NCBI GenBank assembly: GCA_954871525.1
Contig: OX940871.1
Coordinates: 2,976,001-3,040,000 of the forward strand
Source of the DNA: Parietaria judaica
Lineage: Eukaryota; Streptophyta; Magnoliopsida; Rosales; Urticaceae
DNA: 64,000 nt
Direction: 5' to 3'
Both the position numbers and the translations under genes were made by a program. Positions 1 to 11,286 of the stretch are shown here, in pieces. Position 1 is the first letter of the stretch; every line of letters begins with the position of its first letter. The notes below the pieces were generated by a model. It searched no databases. It was not told where the DNA came from and saw only the letters and a program-made list of their open reading frames with translations.

Positions 1-165
1 GTTCAATTCTCTATACTTTAAGTTATACTTTTCCGACGTTATGTTATATATTGTTTTTTTTGCTGTCTCTGATATATTCATGTCTTACTAGTTGAAGTAC
101 CTTAGTTTTGGGTGCTAGATATCATGTGATTTTTATTTTGTGATTTTCTTGGTGCATGCCAATAG

Positions 166-3100
166 GCATTGGTACATGTTTCACGGAAGACACCGAAAAA
201 CGCTCATGCTCATTTTATATTGGGCCTAATGTACCAAAGGTTGGGCCAACCATCAAAGGTAACTTCTCGGAAACTCGTTTAGTTTTTCTCTTCTTTTTCA
301 TTCATAATATATAGCATCTTGACCTAGTAAAGTCATATCTTAGGCGGTTTTGGCGTATGAGAAGGCAGCAGAGATCTTACTCCGGCCAGAGATGGAGATT
401 GATCGACCTGAGTTACTTTCGTTGGTTCAAATCCACCATGCACAGGTGCTGTAATTATTCCTTAGTGTAGGGATCAAACTTATCAGTAATAGGTTTTGAC
501 ATTTTCTAAGCCGGTATCGGTTTTCCTTTTTTCTTTCGTTCTTCTTTTTCGAAATCGTTTCTAAAGCTGGTAGCCGATTCATAATATTGAAATAGTATGT
601 CTAAATCATAATATTACTCTATTTTTTTTTAATATAAAAAAAGGAATAAACGCTAAAAAAGTATATATTGAATCCGTTAAAAAATTGGTTACACAGTTTT
701 ACCTAGAACTTCTTGTATCCGGTATAAATCTTTCACCGTTAGTTCCGTGATGTACATTGTATTCCATATCCGAAGTTCCAATTGGATATATTCATTAAAA
801 AGAATTGATACAATATGTTAGATTTTCATTAGAAAAGACAGTGATTGACGTAAAAAATCAAATGCTTTCGCCAGTGCCTCTTGCTAGATACGTCAGGGGA
901 TACAGGCCGAGATAAAGAACTTGAGCCTGAAGAGATCGAAGAGATTATTTCAAGGCTAAAAGAATCAATTCAGTCAGATATAAGACAGGCGGCTGTGTGG
1001 AACACCCTTGGCTTGATACTTCTCCGAACTGGTCGCCTGCAGGTACGCGCCTTTCATCTTTTTCGTATCTCAGTATTACAATTTCTCATCTCAGTACCTC
1101 ATTTTCATAACTTTTCCTACTTTGTAGAGTGCTATATCAGTTTTGTCATCCTTGTTGGCTATTACTCCCGAGAACTATGACTGCCTTGGAAACCTCGGGA
1201 TTGCTTACCTTCAAAGGTAAGCGCTAATGAGGCGTCAAAAACTAATTGAGAATAGATAAGCTAAAACTAAACTCTTGAAGGATAATTGGACTCTAGAACA
1301 AATGGTCACTATTGTAAGTGGAACAAAATTTGTTTTTCCATAATATTGTTTATTGCATTTTTTCTCGTTTTAAAAATTTCAGAAGCTTCGGTTTTGTTGA
1401 TTTTTATTTATTTAAAATCTATGCATCAGTGGAGATTTAGAATTGTCAGAGAAGTGCTTTCAGAAGTTACTCATTCAAGATCAAAATCATCCTGCAGCCT
1501 TGATCAATTATGCTGCCGTTCTTTTGTGCAAACACGGTTCCGTTGTTGCAGGTAACGTTTTATATGTTTATTTATTTTTCATATATTGGTTCATTATTCT
1601 AGTTTTGGGTGATTAACTAACTCGTAATTGGTTGGATATTCTAATTTGGGGGGGTTTAATCCACAGGTCCTGGGTCAAGTGCAGGGGAGTACGCTTCCGT
1701 TGATCAGGTGACAGCTGTCAATGTTGCGAAGGAGTGTTTGCTAGCGTCGTTAAAGACCGATCCAAAGGCAGGACATGTGTGGGCGAATCTCGCCAATGCA
1801 TATTACATCATAGGAGATCATCGAAGTTCCAGCAAGTGTTTAGAGAAGGTATCTATTGTTTATTCCGAACTTGTTCATATTTTTTTTAAACATCAATTTC
1901 CCTCTTAACTAATGGCATTGTTTCAGTTTACCCCATGACGTTTCTTTATGCATCAATTTACCATTTAGACTTGTCGTTTTTGTCTCCATTTTCCCCTTCT
2001 CCGTTAAAATTTTAACTGATATTTTTTAAATTTGAAGCCCTGTGTGTTAATCTCCATTCGGTTTCATATTTACTTCGGTTTGTCTCCTCGCACTTGTATC
2101 ATGTGTGGTACAGTGGAGGGGGAAACCAAGACGATACGAAAGTTCACGCTGCAAATTGATTAAACAAAACATGTTTGCAGCGCTGTCTGAGAAAATACAA
2201 TAAATTTAAAGGGGACATGTAATAAATACTCTAAAAATTTGACGATTTTTAGAGCACATTTGCCAAGTCGCTTCTTTGATTTTTCCCCTTGGTTAGTTAT
2301 GTCCCTTCGAATATTTCGGTTTCATTTCTCGTTGCTGCTCATTCCTTTCTACAGGCAGCAAAACTAGAGGCTAACTGTATGTCTGCTAGATATTCGGTTG
2401 CAATCCACCGTATAAAGGACGCTGAAAGGTCGCAAGATCCTAGCGAACAGCTCTCATGGGCCGGAAATGAAATGGCCTCAATTATCAGAGACGGAGACTC
2501 CACGCAGGTTGAGTTCCCCATAGCATGGGCTGGGCTGGCGATGGCCCACAAGGCCCACCATGAGATTGCAGCGGCCTTCAAAACTGAACAGACTGTGTTG
2601 ACAGAGGTCGAAGAGCGTGCTGTTTTCAGTTTAAAGCAGGTAATCACATTTGATCCATAAACACGACATAGCTTGTTAGAACATTTAATATGAGTATTAA
2701 CCTTTAAGAGCATAAAGCCGGTAAATTACGGCATATTAACAACAAAATAACTTGAATTAGTAATTGAATTCGAGTATTTAGCTTAAAGCACGTAAATTAC
2801 GGCATATGAACAAGACATAACTTGAATTAATCGCGGGGTCTTAAGCTTGTTAAAGTTTGCCAACCAGTATGTTCGAGATTCATAGCTTTCTGAAGCATAT
2901 ATATGGTCGGTTTTGTGATTAAATAATAATAATTATTTAGGTTATTAATTACAAGATACTGAAAATCACTTATAATACCCAACTTTCATATATTTACGTT
3001 TAAATTACTCTCTAGGCAGTAGCTGAGGACCCGGATGATCCCGTTCACTGGCTCCAGCTCGGCCTTCATAGCCTCTGTACTCGACAATTTAAAAACTCAG

Positions 3101-3800
3101 AGAAGTATCTTAAAGCAGCCATTTCCCGCTTTAAGGATTGCAGCTATGCATGGTCTAATTTAGGTTTGCACAATCTCGAAGCCAATCTACTTAAACACGA
3201 GTAAGATTATGTATATTGTTAGTGTGAATCAATTCAAACGTGTGTAATTCTATGGAATGGGTCATAATTAACGATAATCAGTCAAATTAGGCTTTAATTA
3301 TTTTCTTAATTTTAGGCGATTAGTAATTAGTTTATCATTTTTATACTATTTAAACTTTTGTAGCCTAATCGATAAACAATGAATCGGAAATTATCATCTC
3401 AAAAAATTTACATAATTGAATCAAATTTAGTCCTTCATTTCCAGGTATCGCACTCCATTTCTCTGATGACCCGTCACAAGCAGGAGAAGCATTTAAGAAG
3501 GCGCTTTCATTGGCGACAACCGAACAAGTTCATGCAATATTTTCAAATCTCGGGAACATATACCGGAAGCAGAAGAATTACGAACGTGCCAAGGCAATGT
3601 TCACAAAGTCGCTCGAACTCAAACCGGGTTACGCTCCGGCATATAACAACTTAGGGCTCGTTTTTGTGGCTGAGGCTCAGTGGGACGAAGCCAAGTTTTG
3701 CTTTGAGAAAGCCCTAGTGGCCGACCCGTTGCTCGATGCAGCTAAGTCGAATGTTCTTAAAGCGATGGCCATGTCCAGATCTCGTTCCGGTTTTTCTTGA
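166..3800 (+). CDS. TPR-repeat protein, 3' part (5' end outside window)
   Basis: Nine exons join in one frame with GT-AG introns: 166-258, 344-445, 875-1042, 1128-1216, 1430-1551, 1667-1848, 2355-2639, 3016-3163, 3445-3800. Together they give 514 residues ending in TGA. Bases 1-165 look like the preceding intron. Helical TPR-like repeats are visible throughout, for example AVWNTLGLILLRTGRL (exon 3), NYDCLGNLGIAYLQR (exon 4), HVWANLANAYYIIGD (exon 6) and, in the last exon, IFSNLGNIYRKQKNYERAK followed by AYNNLGLVFVAEAQWDEAK. TPR arrays are protein-protein interaction scaffolds. No catalytic domain is seen in the part present, so it looks like a plain TPR protein rather than an O-GlcNAc transferase, unless the missing N-terminus adds something. 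All visible exons are intact. The role is unknown; the family call is firm. Confidence 0.9.
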
Positions 3801-6071
3801 CCAGCACCAACCTTGATCTGCATAAGGTAGAATTTTTATTTTTTCCTCACCGAGCCCTAAGTTGAGTTAGATTATGGATTTCTACTATTTTATAAAATAT
3901 ATATAAACCATTGCTAGTCTTTTGAGTTAGATTATGGATTTCTACTATTTTAGAGATCTAAGAATATTTTCAATAGTTCTAGATGAACTTTTTTTTTTTT
4001 GTATATTTATTTTAGGAATTGATTAGATTAAATTATTTGATGATGTTTAGGTTATGAACTATATATAGCTTTGCCTAATCTTCACCAAGCCCGGTCCCCC
4101 AAAACTCTAATATAATTGAATAATTAAATGAGCTAATTATATACCATAAATAAATGACAGAACTGAATAAAATACCCTAAATAATCTAATAAAATGACGC
4201 TACTTAATTGAACTAATTGTCATTGCCTTATTTAGACGGAATCTAGAATAATTACTTTGTTTCCTGCATTCTAAAACAAAGTAATCATAAATTTTTAAAC
4301 TCTCTCAGTACTTCTAGATATTCTAGGATATTAACGGGGTTTAGCCATTCTCTTACGTCCTTTGTCGTCTTTTCCCGTTATTTAAATATTAAGGCTGTAA
4401 CTAGAGTGGTATGTTTTGAACATCATTGCTCAATCTTCTCAGTCGTTCTTCAGAAATTCATCGCCTTGGCGAATTTCCGTTGGCAGTTCTTCCATAAATT
4501 TTGGCCTCGATTCTTATCGAATATACGGATAATGTTTGATTCCTCTTTATTTCTTCAGTTTTCTTTCCGGCGACCCAAGCCAACTGACCGACAAGCATTG
4601 CAGGAAGTGACTCTTAAATTTGAACTCAAGCGGGAGATGTTGCATAAATAAACCCGAGCTTAACCGATCCATATTCTCCTCCTCAAAGACCGACTCGAAA
4701 AGCATGTTGAAGCCGACGAATGGGTCTCGATTCTTGGAACAACTCAGATATCGGCTGCTTCTGCAGTATTTTCACCGCCTCGGTGAAAGTCCGGTCTTGA
4801 TGTCAATTCTTTCGACGTCAAGAACTTGCTTTACGTACACCAAATCAACTTTGCATGCTAATTTACTAGTGAAGTGATTTGAGTGTCGAACTAGTCTCGT
4901 TTGGATAAAAATTCCGAGTCCCACGACATACCAATTTTTTTTTTTTTTTTTTTTATAAAAGGTCTCACGTCTAGAAAAGGGGGCTCCAGAAGCTCTTTGA
5001 TCATCGTAACATATGTTTCGCCAATCGTTAAAAACGTGACCCGGTACAGACCATAAATTTAATACGTCATTTTGCCCTAGTAATATTGTTTAATACCAAT
5101 GCAATATTATAGATCATTTTTGCATTTCTGTCTTTTTATTTATTTAATATTATTATAAAGGGATCTAACTAGCGTTGGCTTTTGAACTTTTATGGCTAAC
5201 GACATTAAATTCAGAGCTGAAATAATCACCGTCAAATTTCAAAAATAAAAATAAAAATAAAGTAAACGGTTAAAACAGTAATCATGGTTGGCAATTTCTA
5301 TTAAATACAACCAAACTCAGAGTCTGATGGCTTATCCAACTTTTGTACTTGATATCTATGTTGTAAATAATAATGAATTAAATGGCTTGACTAATATCTC
5401 CTAAGGTATTAGTGCTAATGGTTTTTCTTAATAGTCCCTCTGTGATAATTCAGTGGCGTAAATGTGTAGGAAATGATACATCTCATTTAAATGAAATTTG
5501 AGGGATGTTAGGATGTTAAAAGACGTTTAATACCACTGAACTCCCATACTTGCAAAATTAAACCGACGAACGTTTTACTCCTTGAGCTGAAATAAATTCT
5601 CAAATGGTTTCACAAATTTCCGTTTCATTTTTATGGAATGATTCATTAATGAGAAAATTATTGGTTAGGTTATTGGCTATATCTAGAATTTTCCAAAACC
5701 TGAGACATGTCAAAAAGCGAAAAAAAATTTCTTACAGATTTTGAGTTCGTTCTTTGGTTTATTCTTTTCGTTGGGTGGAAGAAACTTACGAATTCGAGTT
5801 TGTCGTCTTCTTCAAAGAGTATTGGAGTCAACGATTAGCCTCTGTATCTTGGGAAGAAGACGGTCCCATTGTTTCCAACACCTGGAGGGACCGAATCTGC
5901 TTCAAGGAGAATGTCGAACGCGCCTTGGCTCGGGTTCCCTATTTCCTCTATTTTCCAGAATCGTAGATCTTTTTTACTACTCTTTTCTTCATTTTGTTGT
6001 AGATCTTCGCTTCTGGATTCGATCCGCCATTGTTAAAGCTCAAAGCTTTCGGAGAAGAACCATAAAATATA
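3801..6071. other. intergenic, no recognised gene
   Basis: AT-rich spacer downstream of the TPR gene. Two patches look less AT-rich and weakly coding-like. At 4561-4877 two frames are partly open (FELKREMLHK, then LLKDRLEKHVEADEWVSILG in another frame), suggesting a frameshifted gene remnant I cannot identify. At 5741-5966 there is an open stretch of about 70 codons with no family resemblance. A run of about 20 T lies at 4936-4954. No transposon ends were found. Confidence 0.5.
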
Positions 6072-7172
6072 GGGTTAATTGTGGCAAAAAGACCCAACCT
6101 TTGGTCAAATGCTCTGCTGTGTATACAACATCCGTAAATGGCGGCAAAAGTACTTAAACTTGGCATTTGGAAGTTGACTGAGAAAATTAGTCCATGTGGT
6201 TGTTAGCATTTGCCTCGTGGCATGCCACATGGCACTTTGCTGCCATTTGGCACGATATGTAATTATTATTTTTGAATAATTTTTACCAAAAAATTATTTT
6301 TATTTTTTAAAAATTTATTTTTTATTTTTTATTTTAAAAAAATTTTAGTAATAAAAATAATGAATATTTAAATTTAAATATTAGTGATTGGTTATAATTA
6401 TTTATTTTCATAAAGTGGGTACAACGAAATAAAAATCATCGTTCGTGGTTCACTTGAACTCCGTTTCCGTTCCGGTTCACGAGTCGAATAAGATTGTTTA
6501 ATATGTTTAATAATAATAACCAATAAACACATACATATTGTTTAAAAAGTCAAGACATAATTAAATACACACCACTTATTCAAAAATAAAAATAAAAATA
6601 GTAGTCATATTTATATTTAACGAAAAAGTATTTTTATTTGTTTGGATGATATTTTTTGTGTGTTTGCATTTTATAATAATAATAATAATATTTTAATATG
6701 TTTTTTATACATTATTCTTTTTTTAATGTTTTTTATTAAATGATCATATGATTATTATTGGATTTTATTATTAAACATATTAAGCGATTTTGTTCCACCC
6801 GTGAACTGAATCGGAGGCGGAGTCTGAGTGAATCGTGAAACGGCGATTTTTTCTTTATTTATTTCGCTTGACCCACTTTTCTAAAATGAATAATTATATT
6901 TAATAATAATAACCAATAATGAATATTTGGTTATTATTGAAAAATAATTTAATTTTAAAAAAAATAAAAAATTAATAAGTAATATTTTTTTAAAATATTT
7001 AAAAATAATAATTACATGGCATACCACGTGGCAAAGGCTAGCAACCACGTGGACTGATTTTCTAGCTCAACTCCCAAATGCCGAGTTTGAGTACTTTTGC
7101 CGTCATTTACGGAGATTGTATACACAGCAGAGCATTTGACCAAAGATTAGATCGTTTTGCCGCAGTAATACA
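6072..7172. mobile_element. large palindromic foldback element (probable Mutator-like MITE)
   Basis: The two ends are long inverted repeats. The 5' arm contains TTTGGTCAAATGCTCTGCTG, TTTGCC and CACGTGG-type blocks, which recur in reverse complement at 7020-7150. The similarity continues inward: the block around TAATATGTTTAATAATAA near 6500 is matched in reverse near 6770-6790, so nearly the whole 1.1 kb folds on itself with a short centre near 6620. No protein is coded. Termini carry a GCGGCAAAA motif like those of the 36.8-kb element, which has a 9-bp target duplication, so a Mutator-type origin is likely. I could not find a clean target duplication here and the outer boundaries are good to about 10 bp. 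Confidence 0.75.
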
Positions 7173-7835
7173 CGGAGTTGTATTTATTTTTTGTGTTTAT
7201 TTTACAAGTAACAAAATAATATCTTGTTTCTATTTCCAGAATATCGTATTGTAACAAAATGGTCCGTAATTGTTGAAATGAATAGAAAGTAGCTGAAAAT
7301 GCTTAAAGAAATGCTTTGTAAGTTATAACTTCTTAAGGAAATTTTATAATTTATGTAATTGAAAAAATATTAATTTTTTTAAAATTGCTCAAAGCTCAAA
7401 CTCTTCATTAAGAAAACGTTGACAGTTAAACCAATATAACAATTTATCACAGTCGAGACTCGAGGGAGGTGATAGTCTATATATATACTTGTGCAATAAA
7501 TACAAAAAGTCTCCTCTCAAGTAGCTAGGCGTGATCTTCTTTAAAACGACTGCCTTTCCAACAAACTCATATGTCACACTCGATCTTCAAAATGGCGTTT
7601 CTGCTAGCTTCCACTATTCCCGGTACAAATATATATATATATATAAATATAGCATATGTTTTATGATTGTGATTCAGTGTGCTTAACAGTTTATTATACT
7701 AATATCGATTCATGCATGGTGATTTAATACGTGGAGTTAATTATTTGTCGAGTTGCTTTGACCAGTTTTGTGTATATACGTAGAGACGTGGAGTTTATAA
7801 TGAACTTGTGTAACATGGTTGATCAAACTTATAAG
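7173..7835. other. intergenic, nothing recognised
   Basis: AT-rich spacer with short TA runs (around 7629-7645). A short ATG-led stretch at 7592 has no continuation I can support. No gene, RNA or element end is visible. Confidence 0.5.
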
Positions 7836-8227
7836 GGGCGGAGCCAGGATTTCCACAAAAATGGGCGAAAAAAATTAAGCCAAAATTTTAAAATATAATA
7901 TGATATTAAAAGTATTTTTATAATCAATCTTTATAAATTGATAAAATATTTAGTGATACAATTGTGCAAAAATTATTACAAAATATATAATAAAAGAATC
8001 TTTATATAAAGTGATTAGTACCAATATAGAGAGATCATAAATATATTATAAAAAATGAGGTTGATGAGACTTGAACCCTAGTCTTAGATATTCATTACAC
8101 TAGAGTATCAATTTTGTCTACTTGTGATATATTGTATATATATATTGACAAAACTGTATAATTTTTTTTTTATTAAAATGCGTTTGAATCAAGTGGCCGC
8201 ACCTGCTCAAGCCTTAATAGATCTGCT
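7836..8227. mobile_element. small non-autonomous element, hAT-like (candidate)
   Basis: Starts with GGGGCGGAGCCAGG and ends with a degenerate inverted copy, GATCTGCTCC. The flanks ACTTATAA and TGTTATAA match at 6 of 8 positions, as expected for an old 8-bp hAT target duplication. A related GGGGCGGAGC end occurs at 54.2 kb. The interior is AT-rich and non-coding. Boundaries are tentative. Confidence 0.45.
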
Positions 8228-8804
8228 CCTGTTATAAGTATAATTATAAGTATAATGAATATAACTTATATGTATAAAGTAATTTTGTAGAGTTTTAGCT
8301 TATTATTTCAACCTTTTTTTTATAATGAATTTTAGTTGGGTCTTAGTGTTTTATTCATTTTTTAGTTCTTTAGTTTTTTGGGATAGAAAGTTGTTATTTC
8401 ACTTCTATCCAACTCACATATTTACACAATTTTGATTAATAAGCATGCAACTTTATAATATTTTGTAATTTTTTTTTTATAATTTTTTTATTAATGTTTA
8501 AAACTAACATATATTAACAACGAACTTAAGTGAATTCTAGTTAAAGGGCGTTAACTTTTATTTTTATTATTCAGATCTATATAGAATAATGTATTCACGT
8601 TTAAGATTTGTCATACAACAAATTGTATTGTATAGTAGAGGGCCTTAAAACTTAAGCCCCTCTCATTTTAATTCCTAGCTTCGCCCGTGAACGTAAGTAC
8701 AACTTTTTCATGCACAGTGATTTTGTACTTGGAATTTATAATGATCTGCTGAGCACTGTATTGCTGATATGTTTGACCAAAAACTATTATCAAAAATTGA
8801 AAAT

Positions 8805-8835
<31 letters not shown>

Positions 8836-8856
8836 GAAGGAAATGGTGAAGAGAAT
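8228..8856. other. AT-rich upstream region of the SABATH copy
   Basis: No gene seen. It contains a tail resembling the end of another decayed element (AATTCCTAGCTTCGCCCGTG at 8671-8690) and a TA-rich run at 8807-8836 just before the first SABATH exon. The run could serve as a core promoter or simply be a microsatellite. Confidence 0.4.
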
Positions 8857-9082
8857 ATGAGTACTGAGATGGCACAAGTTGCGGTGAGCCCAATGAATGG
8901 CGGAAATGGCGTCAATAGCTACACCCAAAACTCTACTTTTCAGGTCATCATACCATTTCATAATTCTTTCAAGTACTCATATATATACGTATACATAAGT
9001 ATTTTGTTTTCTAGTATTTTACTTCTTTTTATTTTTATCTTTTAAAGTGTATAGTAATACGTACAATAAAATGTACTTAGAC

Positions 9083-9119
<37 letters not shown>

Positions 9120-10318
9120 CTTGTTTTACATTACGGCAATATTTTTTGAGGTCTCCGACTTTATCTTCATGAATATATTTTTTTTTGCATTAAATGAGGT
9201 TTGAATATTCCCCTAAGTGAAATCTAATGTTGGACAATTGAAGTTATATCTTCTGATTTTATATTTATGTCAGTATTCATCATAACTTATAAAATGACTA
9301 TATAACATGATCGATTTATATTAGTGCTATTTTTTTGGTTCTACATGAGTAGAATGTGGAGAGTAAGATTTGCATATAAAATATAAAAATAAAAAACTTA
9401 TATGGTAGCTCGAAGAAGGTGACAAAAATATAATATAAAAGTGTGATATAGTACACAAGATTATAAAGTGGGTGAGAGAGTACATACAAAAAGTAGTACA
9501 TAAATGAATATTCATCTTATTTTTTATTACTTAATTACATTTTGTTTCTTAACTAATGAGAACATAAATTTTTGTTCGTTTCATAGTATTATTAGGGATA
9601 TTTTGATACCAAGATGAAAAATCAAATATACATTTATTCTTTCAAGTACTAGAAAACAATTACAATGATCTGCAGAGGAACGGCATCGAAGCTGCAAAAA
9701 GGCTGATCAACAAGGCAATCGTCGAAGAGCTTGACATCACGGCTCTTCCGAAAACCTTCAACATTGCCGATGTAGGCTGCTCAGTGGGCCCCAACACACT
9801 CATGGCGGTGCAGAACATAATCGACGCCGTCAACACGAAATTTTTAGATAAGGGGCGGAGTTCGCAGGCCCCTGATTTCCAAGTGTTCTTCAACGATCAG
9901 TCCTCCAACGACTTCAACGAGCTCTTCGCATCGCTCCCTTATGACGGACGATACTTCGCGGCTGGTGTACCGGGCTCCTTCTACGCTCGGCTCTTCCCCG
10001 ACGAATCACTCCACTTTGTCCACTCGTCATTCGCTGTGCAGTGGCTTTCCAAAGTGCCGGAGGAGGTGACGGAGAAAAGCTCCCCGGCATGGAACGAGGG
10101 GAGGGTCTACTACTCAAGATCCTACGCCTCTCGTCATGAAGGCTTTTGAAGATCAGCATGCCGCGGACATGGACAACTTTTTGACACTGCGTGCCCTTGA
10201 AATCGTCCCTGGAGGCTTGATGGCCCTAGTAATTCCCGGCCGGCGAAACGGACCGCTGGCGTACTTGAACAAAGTTTATGAGCAGTTCGAATCTGCCCTA
10301 ATGGATATGGCGAAGAAG
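8857..10318 (+). pseudogene. SABATH methyltransferase, copy 1 (exons 1-2, one frameshift, no 3' exons)
   Basis: SABATH enzymes transfer a methyl group from S-adenosylmethionine to the carboxyl (or ring N) of small molecules such as salicylate, jasmonate or benzoate in the cytosol. Exon 1 is 8857-8943 (29 codons, from the ATG reading MSTEMAQ; an ATG at 8893, reading MNGGNG, fits the usual family start better). Exon 2 is 9676-10318 and opens with RNGIEAAKRLI. SAM-binding motif DVGCSVGPNT, the acidic FNDQSSNDFN motif and the FVHSSFAVQWLSKVP segment that lines the substrate pocket are all present. One extra base between about 10105 and 10137 shifts the frame to a stop at 10149; the other frame resumes at MKAFEDQHAADMD and runs to the splice donor. 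No downstream C-terminal exon belongs to this copy: the next sequence is an inverted repeat and a transposon. Confidence 0.85.
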
Positions 10319-10406
10319 GTACCCTAAAGTAATTAATTGAGTTTTATATAGCACTTCATATTGCTAATTGATAATATACATATATATATATATATATATT
10401 ATGTAT

Positions 10407-10673
10407 TGTTGTAAATTCCCATCGATTCTTGCACAAAGATTATCACCCGATTACGAATCAATCATATAGACAAAACTGAAATTAAATGTAAAGCGGAAAG
10501 AACACACCATTTGGAGAGTGGTTCGGCCGGAGATCGAATCGTGTTCTCCGACGTACGTCCACTCTCCAAATGGTGTGTTCTTTCCGCTTTACATTTAATT
10601 TCAATTTTGTCTGTATGATTGATTCGTAATCGGGTGATAATCTTTGTGCAAGAATCGATGGGAATTTACAACA
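10407..10673. repeat. 115-bp near-perfect inverted repeat (hairpin)
   Basis: Arms 10407-10521 and 10559-10673 are reverse complements over 115 bp with only two mismatches (a T/C near 10474 and a C/T near 10483), separated by 37 bp. Sequence such as TTCTTTCCGCTTTACATTTA resembles the 3' end of a plant copia-type LTR, so it may be an inverted pair of LTR pieces. The high identity suggests a recent event. It lies just after the SABATH copy 1 exon and would form a long hairpin if transcribed. Confidence 0.9.
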
Positions 10674-11286
10674 TGTATGATCAAAATCGTCATATCTTTA
10701 ATGCGTAAGAAGGTAACGTAAAAATAGTCAAACTATATTTTTGCTAAATTAAATAAAATTACATGCAGTTAAATCTGTATATATTATAATAATATATAAA
10801 TTATCTTAAAAGGTATCTTAATTCAATTTTATTTTTACTTCGAATCTGAAAATAAAAATAAAAACTTTATCGAGACGCGTTTTCATTTGTTAAAAATCAC
10901 ATAAAAAAAATTTAATCAATTCATTCGCATTTATAATATATTTTTAGGAAAAAAAAAACGCACAATTTACTTTAAATAAAGTTTGATAGCAAATTTCAAC
11001 GTGGTGTACTGCACTTTATTTGTATTTTTGTAGTTACAGTATAGTGTATATCATGATTGAATCATACTAAGGTATCATTAGATGCAAGTATGTCTTAACA
11101 TTTTATCTCTTTTGTATCACGTAATGTACGATCTCTGTTTGTTTGTTGCCTTTGTTATTAACAATCTTTTCTATTATGGTATATGACGTAACAATGTAGC
11201 GTCCTCTGTTTAAGTTTTGGGCTCCACCAGATTTTTTTTATTTTTTTATTAATGTTATTATGGTTAATTTTAGAATTGAAATCACA
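10674..11286. other. AT-rich spacer before the transposase-family gene
   Basis: No gene recognised. The left end of the CACTA-type element should lie hereabouts or has been lost. I searched by eye for a CACTA-type terminus matching the right end at 13712 and did not find one. Confidence 0.4.

Noticed and set aside
8668..9045. Ile/Tyr-rich open frames on both strands
   Set aside because: Generated by TA-repeat DNA around the SABATH promoter and exon 1; only the exon 1 frame is supported.
10674..11286. Left terminus of the CACTA element
   Set aside because: No CACTAGTAG-type sequence was found by eye, so the element is reported only from its transposase-family gene and right end.
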